DNA of 64,000 nt, from NCBI RefSeq assembly GCF_000003815.2, contig NC_049990.1:17822828-17886827 (forward strand), given 5' to 3'. This document shows, one piece after another, positions 1 to 12,529 of this stretch (the first letter of the stretch is position 1; the number at the start of each line of letters is the position of its first letter). This stretch comes from Branchiostoma floridae (taxonomy: Eukaryota > Chordata > Leptocardii > Amphioxiformes > Branchiostomatidae). The notes beneath the pieces are model-generated. The model saw only the letters and a program-made list of their open reading frames with translations, was not told the origin of the DNA and searched no databases. The translations under genes and the position numbers were made by a program.

Positions 1-28
1 GGACTGTTGCTAATCTCCAGCCCAAGAA

Positions 29-163
29 GATCCTACAGTGGCATAAGATAGTATCATGAGCTGGCCAAGGAGTGTAGCCGGTCAGCAAATGGACACTGCA
101 TGACTGGCTACACTCCTTGGCCAGCTTTAGTTTATGATACTATCTTAAGATACCACAGGATCT
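29..163. repeat. Imperfect foldback (hairpin) element
   Basis: Two arms of about 55-60 bases pair almost completely around a short loop near 85-100. Left 49-56 (AGTATCAT) matches the complement near 134-141, and the GGCCAAGGAGTGTAGCC block recurs inverted. The right arm carries a 7-8 base insertion. This is the structure of a small non-autonomous DNA element. No target duplication could be read with confidence. Confidence 0.7.
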
Positions 164-344
164 GTTTGGAGATGGATGCCCACATACATCATGAAGAAGA
201 GTATCCCGAAGGCCAGTAAAATCAGTGCATGCACTACACTAGTAATTACTACCAATCCCATGACTCTCATGTGACCATATGGCAAACCATTATGGTATAC
301 TGGGTGACCATTCAGCCAGAAAAAGCTCATTTGGCCTATGAACA
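154..344 (-). CDS. Possible internal exon of a membrane protein (unrecognised)
   Basis: An open minus-strand stretch of about 63 codons encodes a hydrophobic segment (GLVVITSVVHALILLAFGIL followed by FFMMYVGIHL) after a polar start containing FFWLNGHPVYHNG. It is bounded by an AG at 345-346 and a GT at 152-153 on the minus strand, so it could be an internal exon of a gene continuing left of the window. Against this, its downstream edge overlaps the hairpin element at 29-163, the family is not recognised, and no partner exon is visible. It may simply be a chance open frame. Confidence 0.25.
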
Positions 345-346
345 CT

Positions 347-1950
347 TGTGCTAGATGCTTAGCAGCTAAGAGGCATAGCTCAAAGATTAGAAATCTTTTA
401 AACGTGGCAATATTTCAACACTAGCCAAACTCACTGAACGCACATTTCATGAAAAAATTATAATTTCTGCAGACTTTACTGCAGTGGCCTGTTTCTGCAT
501 TGTCAAAAGAGTAATTTTCTATTGTATTTTGTAATGAGCTTGGCAGAAGTTCTACATTGTAAATCTTCTGCACCAGTACTAGCCATTAGCCAATCATGTG
601 CCAAGAATATTTAGCATTTTTTCTACTCTCACATGTGCAGTGTTATAACTTTATAATGAACAAGATCTATCAGGATATTTTTTTTTATTCAAATCACCCT
701 ACTAAATATGCAATGCATATCAACAATGCACAGTTACCATTTTTGCATGCAGATTACATATCTACCATCTTGTATGATCCTACATTAATTTTATCATAAG
801 GATATCAAATGACATACTACTTGCTAACAGGACCATTCCATTATAGAAGTTAGAAGAGGGAGGCAAGAAGATTTTTGCACCCATGAATTGAATCACAATA
901 GTTTCATACTGAAAACTTGTCCTCCCCTCCAACCATGAACTTTCTACATAGAGGTCCTTTACTCTATGAAAGGTGATAACCAGTACTTCAGTACTAGTAT
1001 TGTATTTCTAATACAGTACATGATAAGACTACAGTACAGTAGTAAATGAGACCTATGTCACAGTATGTGCCTCCCGCCACGTACATGTAGCGGATTGATT
1101 TATCTGGGGACTTTTCTTTCGGAGTTTGGGGACGAGAAATGCTTTATTCAATAAAGACATGACCACACCCCTCTGGAAAAAAGACTGTGAATATTGTAAT
1201 TTCAATAGAATAAACTCTATAGAAGACGAATGCCATTTTTCAATAGAATCCTGTTGCCCACACCTCTCGGATCTTCTGTAAATCACTAAATGATACTAAA
1301 TCTTGATAAATAAAAACCTTTAACCTATTTCATAAACCGTTAAAATAAATGTTAAGTTCTGTAGACAAATTCATATTCCTATAAGCAACTGGCCATGGAC
1401 AAACCATCACTCCTTACAGCAATCTGGAATGCAAAATTTTCTCTCCTTAAATTTGATTGAACACATGACAAAGCAATGTGCAAGCAACATAAACAGATTA
1501 ATCATGTAACAGGACGTTGCCTGAGTGTACAATAAACAAGGCCTGTGTGACAATAAACACTGTAATACTCAGTCAGAACAAAGGATGTTATTTCAAACAA
1601 AGGCCATGTAGACCCAACAAAGGACATGCATTTGTAAAAGGCTAGAACAATGGGGTCCAAACGGCGGTCATGTTATAGAAACTAACAACATGCTAGCCTC
1701 CTTTGATTAGAAGTCATATGGAATGTATCTTGATGTTATTGCTGTTTTCTTCTATCTTGTGTTTGCTACAGTTTTTCTGACAGCCACGTCATAACTGCTG
1801 ACAAGGAAGTAACAAAATATGTTTGGCATCCTTGATTGCTGTTATCAAAAGCAAAAGAAGGTCTGCATGGGGTCCAGACAACAATTTGCGCTGAATTTAG
1901 ATGTTTTTAGTCTGTGACCAGACCCTCTGGTCGACAGACTTTTAGTTTTG
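347..1950. other. Intergenic, nothing recognised
   Basis: AT-rich sequence with no open frame that looks coding and no clear repeat structure. Short runs only. Confidence 0.5.
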
Positions 1951-1954
1951 TCAC

Positions 1955-2410
1955 GTTTACGCGCGTTCGCAGCTGTATCTGTATGTTCCCGTTGTCTGAA
2001 TTCTATGTGGTTTGGCAGGTCATTTGTACTGAGGTTGACGATGATGCACGTGAACTTTTTTTTGCGGCAGGTGGTTTTATTATGGATTTTATAAAAATAA
2101 CACCCCTACAATTTGTTCGTCTTGCGGTGTTTTGGTCCAGATCCTCTGTATGTGGGTCATGGTGTCATTGGAATTTGTCAAGCAGATGCGTGGTGTTACC
2201 TGATCGTCAAAGTTATTCGCGTTCGCATCTGTATCTGCATGTTCCCGTTGTCGCATACGCACGTTGTTTGGCAGGTCATCTGCACTGAGGTTGACGATGA
2301 TGCACGTTGTTTTTTTTCGCGGCATCTGGTTTTATTATGGATGTATAAAAATATCTCCCCTACAATTTGTTCGTCTTACGGTGTTTTGGTCCAGGGCCGC
2401 TTTGACAGTT
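1955..2410. repeat. Tandem duplication, unit about 255 bp
   Basis: Two adjacent copies share GCGTTCGCA (1961 and 2219), CATGTTCCCGTTGTC or a close form, GAGGTTGACGATGATGCACGT (2031 and 2289, mostly identical), ATTTGTTCGTCTT and GGTGTTTTGGTCCAG. Open frames through here exist only because both copies lack stops in one frame; no known protein is implied. Confidence 0.75.
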
Positions 2411-2666
2411 TTTCATCCCTCTCGAAATATGTTGGATTATGATTTTACCATACACACAAGTTGACAGTTGTTCAGATTGCCTTTTTGACAGGAGTAGAGT
2501 GGTCCTAGTTTATCTGGTAATTCTAGAGCAAGCCAGCTGGGCAATTAATTACCCCTGTCACCACTGTGAGCCGGGGTGAATCACTATATACACTTTAGGG
2601 ATATGAAGCCAGTGGCTGCACAGATCCACAATAGTAACTGTGACCATCCCTGTCACCTCTATATGG

Positions 2667-2766
2667 NNNNNNNNNNNNNNNNNNNNNNNNNNNNNNNNNN
2701 NNNNNNNNNNNNNNNNNNNNNNNNNNNNNNNNNNNNNNNNNNNNNNNNNNNNNNNNNNNNNNNNNN
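2667..2766. other. Assembly gap (100 N)
   Basis: Exactly 100 undetermined bases, the usual filler for a gap of unknown size. Reading frames that cross it are meaningless. Confidence 0.99.
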
Positions 2767-4167
2767 CATAATCACTCAGTGGAGGGCGCACTGCAGCAAG
2801 AAATTATCGAAGCACTCTCACCCAGAAAATGAAGTTAAAAATCATCAGGATGGTCTTCAGACATGCCACCATGGGCTTGGTCTGCATCCGCTTCGACATC
2901 TTGCCCTCGTCTCCTTGTTCAGGCATCAGAAATTCTCCAGAGAAGCGCAGAAAGCGACAAAATCTACTCAACACACGTCAGACTCGATATCTTCTTAGGC
3001 TGAAAGTGGGGACAAACCAATATGCCAAAGGGGTAGTGTGAAAAATAGTAGGGAAATGTGTTTTGAGAATGTTGTGATGAAAGGCGGCATAACATTGCAG
3101 ACTTAAAAAATCATCTCAAAAAAAAATTCATATCGCAAATAAAACTGTCCTGAAAGAAATAATTGTCAACATAAAGATGTTACTAGAAATGTGACAGACC
3201 TCATCATGATGCTTATTGGTTTGACCCTAATTAGCCTCACATGACTGTATTACGTCATATTTCCTGAAGTGGAATCGTCCAATACTATCATATCGAGCTA
3301 TTGAATATTTTATTTTGACAACACAAAGACATAATATCTTGTTTATATACATTCACTACACTGTAATAATAGTAAATAATATAAAAGTGAATCATTTGCA
3401 AATAATTCAGCAGGTTTTGTATCTCTATGAAAAAGGAAAAGGTGAAATCACCCCTTAATACAATATGGACTAGCTCTCTGCACTTTGACTTTTGACACGT
3501 GTGGGACTGTTACAAACATGGTAAAATATATATTCATGTCTCAGAGTATCAGTTTCAAGGGTGTAGCCGTGGGAGTGACACAGTTTTCCTGATCTAGTTC
3601 CAGCAAACTGACGAAAAATCCAAAACTCCTCGGTTCCAGCAAGGGTAAGATGCTCTCTATCAAAATAACGGTACCGTTATGCAACTGCCTGCACATGCAT
3701 GGAGCTCTCTTGATATGTTACATGTAGCATTGAAATTTCAAATGTGCAAAATAATAAGATCTTTATAATCATTTTGTAGGCCATCTACTCTTCTTCGTGA
3801 GGTAGCGAAGTACTAGGGCATGTCAGGGGATTCAAACAAAGGACTTCTGGATTCTGGGCCAAAAATAAATACGCAAACACGATGCCACATACATGTACCA
3901 CATTCATAGATCTACAGTGGGGTGTAAATATTCTCCAAGCAGAGGTTGGTTTGCCGGGATTTTTATTGAGGGGAGCTTGCCGGTAAAAATCCTGACCAAG
4001 TTTCTAATCCCCGTGCCCCGACTTCTGCTTGGAGCAATAGGATTTAAGTGCCACCAACTGACCAGTCCATTTTGAACTTTGTCCAGACCTTTTCAGGCTT
4101 TTGGCTTAGTGGCTATTGTATGGTGCTGGGTTTGTTTGGCTGGCCCAGCTTCGATAATATCGGGAGC
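2767..4167. other. Intergenic, nothing recognised
   Basis: AT-rich sequence without a convincing exon or repeat. It ends just before an inverted repeat that precedes the TMLHE start. Confidence 0.45.
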
Positions 4168-4361
4168 CGGATGGGTTTACAGAAAAGGCTGGACTGGCTA
4201 CCTGGGCTGTCTAGCAGGGCTGGCTATCACGTCAGGCTACTTGGACCTACGAAAGCCCATTGGGACAAAAGCTGTTTTAGCAGTAGGGGTTCTTTGTGCT
4301 AAATGAAGAAGCTGTGTTTGAAGATAGCCCAGGTAGGCAGCCCAGCCTTTTCCGTAAACCT
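4168..4361. repeat. Inverted repeat about 180 bp upstream of TMLHE
   Basis: Arms of about 42 bases (4168-4211 and 4321-4361) are inverted copies; AGGCTGGACTGGCTACCTGG on the left pairs with a near match on the right. The spacer is about 110 bases. This is probably a foldback element sitting in the promoter or 5' UTR region of the TMLHE gene. Confidence 0.65.
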
Positions 4362-4540
4362 GGAGCCGGATAGCTCTATGTTCAGTGCTTCTCACGACAG
4401 CCTGTGAGTAATGGCAAAAGTACAAATCTAAAAATGAAGTCAACCTTTCACATTTTGCTTTTAACCTCTCTATAGGAAGACTGCAAGCTGAAAATTTTCT
4501 GAGCAGAATCATAAAGAATCAGAAGTGATTTCTTCTCATC

Positions 4541-7500
4541 ATGCATCTCAGAAGTCTGGCAAGTTTCCCTGGAAGGATTTCCCAGACATTATCCAGAAGT
4601 AATTCTGCAGGCCTTCTTACTGCACAAAGCACACATGCACAAAATATACAAACTTTCACAAAGAAGGTGAAACATGCACAGTTACTGACTCCATCTCGAA
4701 GCGTAAACTTTCGCAGTACCAGTTTGTTGAGCACGTCTTCTCACGTGAAGTCCCGCTCTCAGACAGAGAAGAAGACGACGGGAGTTCCTGCTTCTGTGAC
4801 CAAGTTTCTTGAGTGTGAGGACCATCTACAGCTGGAATATAAAGGGGCCAAGCTTAAGCTGAACTATGTCTGGCTTAGGGACCACTGCAGGTAAGAATAT
4901 CTTATATTTTAGATAATAGGGAAGCTGCTATGGGACTTGATTGTCAACTTTAGCATTATGTTAGCATGCTCAGTTCCATTGTTTATGTACAGACACTTTT
5001 CTTTTCCATGTATGATTTCATTACTAGTAGGTTGGTCAGTCACTGGATAACAATATTCTTTATTATACGCAACAATGTATTCTTATCTAAGCCAATACTT
5101 TGGAACGAAACGTTTGGGATCACACTCACTGCAGCAGCAACACCTTGTTATGATCTAGCCTGGTATCCAGCTGCATTATAGCTCTCGAGTCTAGATTTCT
5201 TCTATCCTCTCTGCAGAGGACAGAAGAGACTCGAGAGCTATAATACGGCTGGACCAGGCTAGTTTTGATCAGGAAGGTGACAAACAGCAGCAACATCGGC
5301 TTAGGTATATAAACTTTGTTGTGTATAAAGCTATCCTCTTTACCTTCATGATACACCGTGAGCTGTTCCTAGATCATTTCATCTACATATGATTTAGATA
5401 CAATGTATAACCGTTACACACATCTGTGCATTGTTGCTTACTGCTAGTTACCACCTTCCACAAACAACAGTATATGGGAATGTCACCTATACATGTCCTC
5501 TGTATTATTAGAATTGCTTTTCAATGCAAATCATAAATGGTGTCTTTATTTCCAGGACAGGAGACAGTATTAACCACCTAACCCAGCAGCGCATGGTGGA
5601 CTCTGCTCTGATCGACCCCAACATTCAGCCTGTTAATGTAGCCATTGACGAGGGGACACTCAGTATTACATGTAAGTATGACAATACATGTATCGCTATT
5701 TATCCTTTATTCCATTGTATCCGTTGTTTTATAAAACGGTATTTTTTTAAATGAAAGGTAAACCAAGTCAATTATTTTTAAATTATTGCAGTTTGAAACC
5801 ACCATCCATTGATTTGCTATCCCTATGTACTTGATAGGTATACCCTGTTTGTAAAAACAACAGATCATATAGGTTACCATGTGGATACTAGTAAAGGAAA
5901 ACAAGCGTTTGATGTCCCTGTAGCTCAATCGGTAGCAGTCTCACAGTTGAGCTCCTGGTTCCAATTACAAATGTAGTTGGTAACTTGGAGTTACCGGTTC
6001 AATCCTGGGAAGGCATCCTGGTTAGGGCTGCAGTCTTGTCTTTTAAAAGGCGCACAAAATTGGGGTCCTGTATTTGAGGAGGTGCCTCAAGCACGTAAAA
6101 TGAGAAAGGCAAGTAACCTCTCCGTGTGAAAATATACATTGCTACTAACACATACATTGCTATAAACAGCAAGGGAACTATGGTCCACTATGCACTATAA
6201 GTGTACAAAGAAACAATGACAATACAATCATTATGATATACATGAAAGCAACAAAAAGTTTCTCATTGTTTTACAGAAACTGATGTCTAAATGTTTAGTT
6301 CTTGTTGCTTGTATCTATAGGGCCAGACGGCCACCAATCAGAGTATGACCTGGAATGGTTGCTTAGCAACACCTATGAAGGCAAGCAGCACCTCCAGGGC
6401 ACCTTGGAGCCCCTGCTGTGGAACTTGGAAACCCTGTCAGCTTCCCCCTCACCCAGCGTCTCGTACCAGGACTACCTGACGGATGATGGACAGCTGTCAA
6501 AGTTGCTGCACAACCTGTTGAAGTACGGATTTGCGTTTGTGGAAGAAGCCCCAGTAACCGTGGAAGCAACACTGGTTTGTAGAGTTTGTTTTTTATACAT
6601 GAGCTGTTATGTTTTCATGCAAATTTTTAACAGGAGTAGTCCTAATGCACAATATAACTGGATTCTGCTCATACAGGTAACATCAACTCTCATAATTCCA
6701 CTGGGTGCCATAGTACTGCCACATCAAAAATTATGGTTATTTTTGAGAAAGAAATTGCTGACCAAACAGTTTCTGTTGTACTCAGTCAGTCTTGTTATAA
6801 GTTATAAAAATTTTGTTTGTAAACCAGTGTAATACTACCTTAAAAAAACAGATTGCAGCATTTAAGTGCACCTTCCCCCTAAAAACGATTTTTGGACACC
6901 CTCTCTACGTAAATCCTAGCTAAAAGCCTGAACTGGAATATGCATTTGATAAATGTACTTGATGCATTCTTCCTACACCTTTATTTCTTATTGACAAATC
7001 TAAAAGGAAAGTCTTAAAATATGAGTCAGGTCTTCTCCGTCACTTAAGGCTGTAGCGGAGAGGATCAGTCAGATCCGGGAGACGTTCTTCGGACGGTTCT
7101 GGTGTTTCACCTCTGACCTGGAGCGACACGACACGGCGTACACGGCCGAGGCCCTGGGAGCGCACACAGACACCACGTACCTGAATGAACCTGCAGGGTA
7201 AGGGGGATATCAGCTTGAGCTACTGTACTTGTTTTGAAGATAGGTAGCTACATGTATAATGTATTTGGAAGCAGTGTCCACTGAAGGTATGACATTATTT
7301 TTAAGAATACATGTACCAATGTTATGTTAATGTTGTGTAAAACAACTGTTAGTTTACACTATTGTAACTAGATTATAACCATCGTTTTCTGTAGTATATA
7401 TAGATATACTCCAGTGTTTTCCTTGATATCTGTCAATTTTAAATGAAGGAAGTGCTACACAGAACAGACTTTTAATGAAGTGATTGGTCATCAGTATTAA

Positions 7501-9973
7501 TTCTAAAGAAGGCGACAGTGGTCGTCATAAATTTTATCCGTGAGTACTTTTGTGTAGGATGAAAGTTTAGATTTGTACTATACTTATTTCAACAATGACA
7601 ACAACTAACATTAGTGCCTTATTAGTGTGCAGGTCTTCCATAAGATGGAACATGTAGGTGAGGGAGGGGACACGCTGCTTGTTGACGGTTTCCACGCTGC
7701 CGAGAGGCTTCGTCAGGAGGATCCGGAAGGTTTCGCCATCCTCTCGTCCGTGTCAGTCCCACATCACTACCTGGAGCCTACCATTCACACCACGGGGGTG
7801 GGGCCTGTACTGGAACTGGAACCTGGACCCTGCAAGGAACTCAAGCTCATCAGGTTTGTGGCTAACTTGAAACTTCATCTGTGTTAATTGGAAGTCATTC
7901 TGGAAAATTTGAACTTTAATTTGCAACAATTTGGGGTATGGTATTTTGTAAACATTCTGGAAAAGTTTGACTGTAATTTACAACTCAAAAATTTGGGGTA
8001 TGGTATTTTCTAAACATTCTGGAAAAGTTGAATTGTAATTTGCAAGACAAAAACTGGACTCACCCAAATTTTGACTGATCAGCTCCAGTCTTTTTCAAGG
8101 AATGAACAATCCACTGCTTCTGTGATGTCAGGTTATGTAGATAGCACACGATATCCACTGCTCATCGAGCCACGTGTGCTCTCTACTTAACGTGATGTCA
8201 CAGCAGCAGTGGATCGTTCATTCCTTCACAAAGACTGGAGCTGATCGGTCAAAAAGTTGGCTAAGTCCAATTTTTGTGTCGAAAGTTACAGTTCAACTTT
8301 TCCAGAAGGTTTGAGGATAATTTACTGCTAGACTGATTCTTGAACCGTTTCATCATGCCATTAAGTCACCGGATAACATCCATGAATAGTTTCATCAGGC
8401 TGGTACATCACTTAATAAAGAGACACAAAATTTCTTCACAAACCTTCCATCACGTCTTGGTGACCATCTGTCATCTTCCTCACGGCAATTATAACTGGCT
8501 CTGTTACCAAATGCTTCTGAGATGTCGCCACTTGTTTGAATGCGCGAATAAGATTACTGCATTAGAAAATCACCGAAAATCACAGGTGGGAAACCGTTAG
8601 TGGCTTGATCCTGTGCTGATTTGTTGTGGGGCACAATAAATTAAGGGGTCCATTTGCAGCATGTTTGTGCGTTCTTTTTTAACGCTCCAACTACGAGGTA
8701 ATGATACAAATGTGCTAGTATGGTGAAGTAAGTGTCAATATCGTACCAATTGTCTTATCCAGAATATTTCCAATTTTGATGCTCTAAAATTACATTGGGT
8801 GCCTTTAACGTGCTTTCCTATGGATATATCTAACTGTGGTGTCTGCCCTATAAGGTACAACATGCATGACCGAGCCTGTCTGGACACAGTACCGATGGAG
8901 GATGTGAGTCGCTGGTACTCTGCGCTCAGGAACCTCACCAGGTACATCCGGGACCCAGCTTCCGAGTACTGGGTTACACTCCAACCAGGTAAGCTCAGAT
9001 TTAGTACCTTTCCAATATTACGTGAAATGATAATTTTAGTATGTGTTCAATTACAGTCCATTCCAAGACACCACTTGGGTGTTTGTTCCTTGGTTGACAC
9101 GTTTAGGGTTCATTTTAAATCTTTGTAATCATTCATTAAGGAGCATTCAAAAGCTTCTTGCATTTGTATAGAATAGAAAATTTTGATTGTTTTCTATATT
9201 ATTATTAGTGGCCAGTAGTTTTCCCCATGAAGTCCCCAGATATAGTAAGTGAGTGAGTGAGGAATGTAGAATTGGTCGGGATTATTTCTAACTCAAGCAG
9301 CAAATTCACATCTAATACGTCTTTTATTCATAATGATAAAAGAAAAATATGAACAAGTTCAAAAAAAAAAACTGGAAAGATATCCTGCATAAAACTTTAA
9401 AAGTCATATTGTGTATAATTTCTCTCTCAACTTGAATTGTCCTTGGTACAATGCTAAACTTTCTTCCAACACAAAAGTACACACGGATCAAATTTTCAAT
9501 GACCACTGTTGCCTTCTTCAGGATCAATACTGATGACCAAACACTTCAGAGCGTAAACTTGCAAGAGAGTTACGAACACTTGATCTTATTAGAGACGGTG
9601 GGCGTTATAAACTTCCTGGCACGTTTGACCAATTGCTGACAACATGTATCCGCAAGATCACATGTTAAAAAGATCATGTGTCCGTAACTGTTGCGAATTT
9701 ACCTTGAAAGTAGTGGTAGTTGAAAATTTGATCCATGTGTACTTCTGTGTTTGATTTAAGTTTGAAGAAAGTTAAGCATTATACTATGATTACTACCAAC
9801 ACAGATGAGCTTCCATGATCATTTGAATATTTTTTTCAGGTCGAATCTTGCTGACCTATAACTGGCGGGTCCTACACGGGCGGTCAGCCTTCACTGGACG
9901 GCGGAGGGTAGCAGGCTGCTACCTACCCAGGGATGATGTCATCAGCAGGGCGAGGGTACTCAAGGTCATATAA
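4541..9973 (+). CDS. TMLHE: Trimethyllysine dioxygenase, seven exons, complete
   Basis: Fe(II)/2-oxoglutarate dioxygenase that hydroxylates N6-trimethyllysine, the first step of carnitine biosynthesis, normally mitochondrial. Exons: 4541-4890, 5556-5671, 6321-6574, 7049-7197, 7626-7853, 8855-8988, 9840-9973. All introns are GT-AG and the phases agree, giving 1365 nt or 454 residues, slightly longer than vertebrate enzymes (about 420) because of a Ser/Arg-rich leader of roughly 90 residues that could be a mitochondrial targeting sequence. The N-terminal GBBH-like domain shows LRDHCR at the exon 1/2 junction and WPDGH across exons 2/3. The catalytic core has the metal-binding HTDTTY (His279, Asp281), LLVDGF, RYN, and NWRVLHGR with the distal His423, then an Arg cluster at 431-433 for 2-oxoglutarate. 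The C-terminal CYLPRDDV is typical of TMLHE rather than the paralogue BBOX1. The start is the first ATG of the frame. Introns hold a SINE and several foldback elements. Confidence 0.95.
5155..5262. repeat. Small TIR hairpin element (TAGCCTGG family)
   Basis: Near-perfect inverted arms 5155-5192 and 5227-5262, starting CTAGCCTGG and ending CCAGGCTAG. They lie in TMLHE intron 1. The same termini occur at 10251-10374 and 62356-62420, so this is a dispersed family. Confidence 0.75.
5911..6200 (+). mobile_element. tRNA-derived SINE, copy 1
   Basis: The head contains a pol III A-box-like TAGCTCAATCGG (5921-5932) and a B-box-like GGTTCAATCC (5996-6005), followed by a body with AAAATTGGGGTCC and GTGCCTCAAGCACGT. 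A second copy at 52035-52260 shares both the tRNA-like head and the body, so this is a SINE and not a functional tRNA gene. The A-to-B spacing (about 75) is larger than in copy 2 (about 63). It lies in TMLHE intron 2, in sense. Confidence 0.7.
7897..8016. repeat. Two tandem units, 57 and 62 bp
   Basis: Units start with ATTCTGGAAAA at 7897 and 7954, and a third start at 8016 merges into the foldback element that follows. Each unit contains TTTGGGGTATGGTATTTT. In TMLHE intron 5. Confidence 0.75.
8017..8307. repeat. Long foldback element in TMLHE intron 5
   Basis: An inverted repeat of almost 290 bases. TTCTGGAAAAGTTGAA at the left end matches the complement of TTCAACTTTTCCAGAA at 8292-8307. 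Inner arms include GATCAGCTCCAGTCTTT against its complement near 8232-8250, and AATCCACTGCT against AGCAGTGGAT. The loop is near 8135-8190. Confidence 0.8.
9450..9781. repeat. Foldback element in TMLHE intron 6
   Basis: Outer arms of about 60 bases: AATGCTAAACTTTCTTC at 9450 pairs with GAAGAAAGTTAAGCATT at 9764-9780, and the arms also share the GTACACACGGATCAAATTTTC block in inverted form. A shared CCTTCTTCAGG core links it loosely to the foldback at 50395-50530. Confidence 0.75.
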
Positions 9974-10148
9974 CAGAATCTCAAGGTCATACAAAAGAGA
10001 ATCATTTGGCTGCTTGTTTATTTGTTTTGTTTGAACCTTTATTTATTAATGAGATGCACAAATCGTCCTGCAAGCCGCTTTTCATTGAGGTCATGAGGGA
10101 GGTAAGGGTCAGATAAGACATAACAGAGATACAGCTTATATCGAGTCC

Positions 10149-10154
10149 AATAAA
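10149..10154 (+). promoter_or_regulatory. Possible polyadenylation signal of TMLHE
   Basis: First AATAAA downstream of the TMLHE stop codon (9971-9973), about 175 bases into the presumed 3' UTR. Position and motif only. Confidence 0.4.
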
Positions 10155-10250
10155 TCTATCATGTAGTATGAACATCACAGTGAAATTGTGGAGATTGTAA
10201 GGGAATATTCAGATTCTTTAAAGGTTGATAGGCTTCAATTTAGTACACTT

Positions 10251-10374
10251 CTAGCCTGGATACCAGACTGTTCAAGGACCTACACAGGCAAACTCCTCGG
10301 CTCCAGGGACAAAATACCCCAAGGAAATTCTACAACAGGCCCCCTTGAAATTGGGTGTCTGGCATCCAGGCTAG
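10251..10374. repeat. Small TIR element (TAGCCTGG family), second copy
   Basis: Starts CTAGCCTGGATACCAGAC and ends GTCTGGCATCCAGGCTAG, with a non-palindromic centre. Same termini as at 5155-5262. Confidence 0.75.
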
Positions 10375-11567
10375 TTACAGCACACACCCATACCATACAT
10401 GCATGTTGTATTGTTAAAACAACAAAACTGCTATTATCAGTATGATGTGAAATGTGGTACAAGATAAATTATCAAATTATTTTTTGCATATGTTTTAATA
10501 TGTATGTGTTGTTATTGTTGCGCATCCTTTGTAGAGATTGACTTTTTCATAGCCATGTGCCAAGTAGTTTTCATTTTAATTTTTTATGAGAGATAAATAA
10601 GACAATGTCTGTCTTTGCGTCTCTAGACCTAATATGAGAGAGATACATGTACATGTGTACAAAATTATTTATTACAGGTTTTTATTATAGGTTTGCTTTA
10701 ATTTGTGAGTGATGATACAGCTGTGGTGATAGTGCCACATCAAAAAGTCATATCATAGTGATTCCAACTGAAATAACTGCCTTTGTACCAATTCCACACC
10801 AATTCAATTTGTTGCTTCTCGTATTGTTAAAGTGTGGTTAAGGCCATGTTAATTTGATAATATGGATGACATCCTCTATGAACCCCAAAACTGATGCATG
10901 TGAATGAAAAAGAAATTATCAAAAAAGAAATTTGAATGTCTTCATTTTGAAGTCAAAGTCGTCAGGAAGGTTGAACAAATGACTTAAGCACGCAGAGTAC
11001 ATATACAGAACAATTGACTCTTTGTCCTTAAGTTTCATCTGATCTTCTTGGACTTTAAAATTGACTTTCATTTCTACAAGATTTGTATCTGTTTGTCGAT
11101 ATATTTTTTTTCAACTTACAACATTTTTTTAGTAATACCCGTTTTGCAGCAGCTTTGTACAATTTACAGTATGGTTGAAACTTTTTTAACGTATGAAAAT
11201 TGATGCATGTGCAAATGTCATTCAAATAGTCAAATCTACTTGACCTAACAGGAAAAAAATATAAATTGAATGAAAACAAAGCCAGAGACTTTATGACCTC
11301 AACTTGCTTTATTTTCACCATAAAATGTCCGAGAAAATAATTTGTGGAGCCTAATATAGGAGTAACATGCTACTGGACTACACAAGTACAATAAACCTTC
11401 AAGATGCAGAACCATTGCATTTTATTATTTTATTGTTTTATTACTTCATTATACCCTTAGTTCCAAATAGAATAGGCTTTAACTTCATAGCATACATCCA
11501 TAAAGGAAGATCAACTGTACCTAAGAAATACATTTTTGTGCCTTTTGGTAAGACTGTATCTGCAAAC
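10375..11567. other. Intergenic, nothing recognised
   Basis: AT-rich sequence between the TMLHE 3' end and a long block of arrays. No exon or clear repeat seen. Confidence 0.5.
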
Positions 11568-11639
11568 TAGAAAGGCAGACATTTGCTTGAGAGCAAATAC
11601 AGCATATTTCAGCCATCTCCCTCCCCATGCAACAATAGA

Positions 11640-12360
11640 CTATTTCAAAATCACCCATTTGAAAAATCACTTTTACTAATGACGGTTTAACCCAAAAATG
11701 AATCTTACAAAATTCCCCCGTTCAAGAATGGACTCCAGTGCACCCTATATGAATTTGCACAATAGACCAGTCCAGAAATACTCCCACTGAAACCTTGGCT
11801 TTTTGAATAAGAAACCAAATCCAAAATTGAATTTAGCAAAAAAAGGTCCCAGTGCATGAAAAGGTATAATAGACCAGTCTAAAAACACTTCCACTAAAAA
11901 TTGAATTTTGAATCATCACCCGTACAAAACTGAATTTGAAAAATCCCCTTCCGTGTGCAAACCCAGTTCCGGACCCTTCCATGTAAAGTAGAGCAGTCCA
12001 AAAATACATCTGCTAAAATAGGACTTTAACATAATCACTAAAGTCCAAAAAATGGATTTTTAAAAAAGCCTCCCTCCATGCAAGAATGGACTCTTCCAGC
12101 ACACCCATGTAAAATTGCAAATTAGACCAGTCCAAAAATAACCCTACTGAAAGACTTTGACAAACTTGTAGTCACCAAAGTCCAAAAATGAATTTTTAAA
12201 AATCCCCCCTCTGTGCGAGAATAGACTCTTCCAGCACAACTTCTGTAAAATTGCAAAATAGACCTGTCTAAAAATACACCCACTGAAAGACTTCACCAGT
12301 CCAATGATGAATTTTAAAAAAATCAACCCCTCCGTGTAAGAATGGACTCTTCCAGATAAC
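11640..12360. repeat. Diverged minisatellite, unit about 110-135 bp
   Basis: About five to six units share AATAGACCAGTCCA or close forms (11761, 11870, 11990, 12122, 12257), TCTTCCAGCAC, and TTTTTAAAAA before a C-rich tract. Spacing varies from 110 to 135. Confidence 0.75.
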
Positions 12361-12529
12361 ACCGGGCTCGCTGATTGGCTGCCACCCCCACCCCCCCCCC
12401 CCTCTTTAGGATATAGATTCAGGCTAAGTGATTGGTTACCTATCTAATTAGATTGAATAGACCTACTTGCCAGTAGGTGCAATCTGCAGCTGGGGGTCAA
12501 CGACCTTAAGGTCATTGACCCCTCTTGCT

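Noticed and set aside
2558-2998. Reading frames crossing 2667-2766
   Set aside because: They run through an assembly gap of unknown bases.
5911-6005. Possible tRNA gene from A-box and B-box words
   Set aside because: The spacing is too large, no cloverleaf forms, and a second copy shares the flanking body, so it is a SINE.
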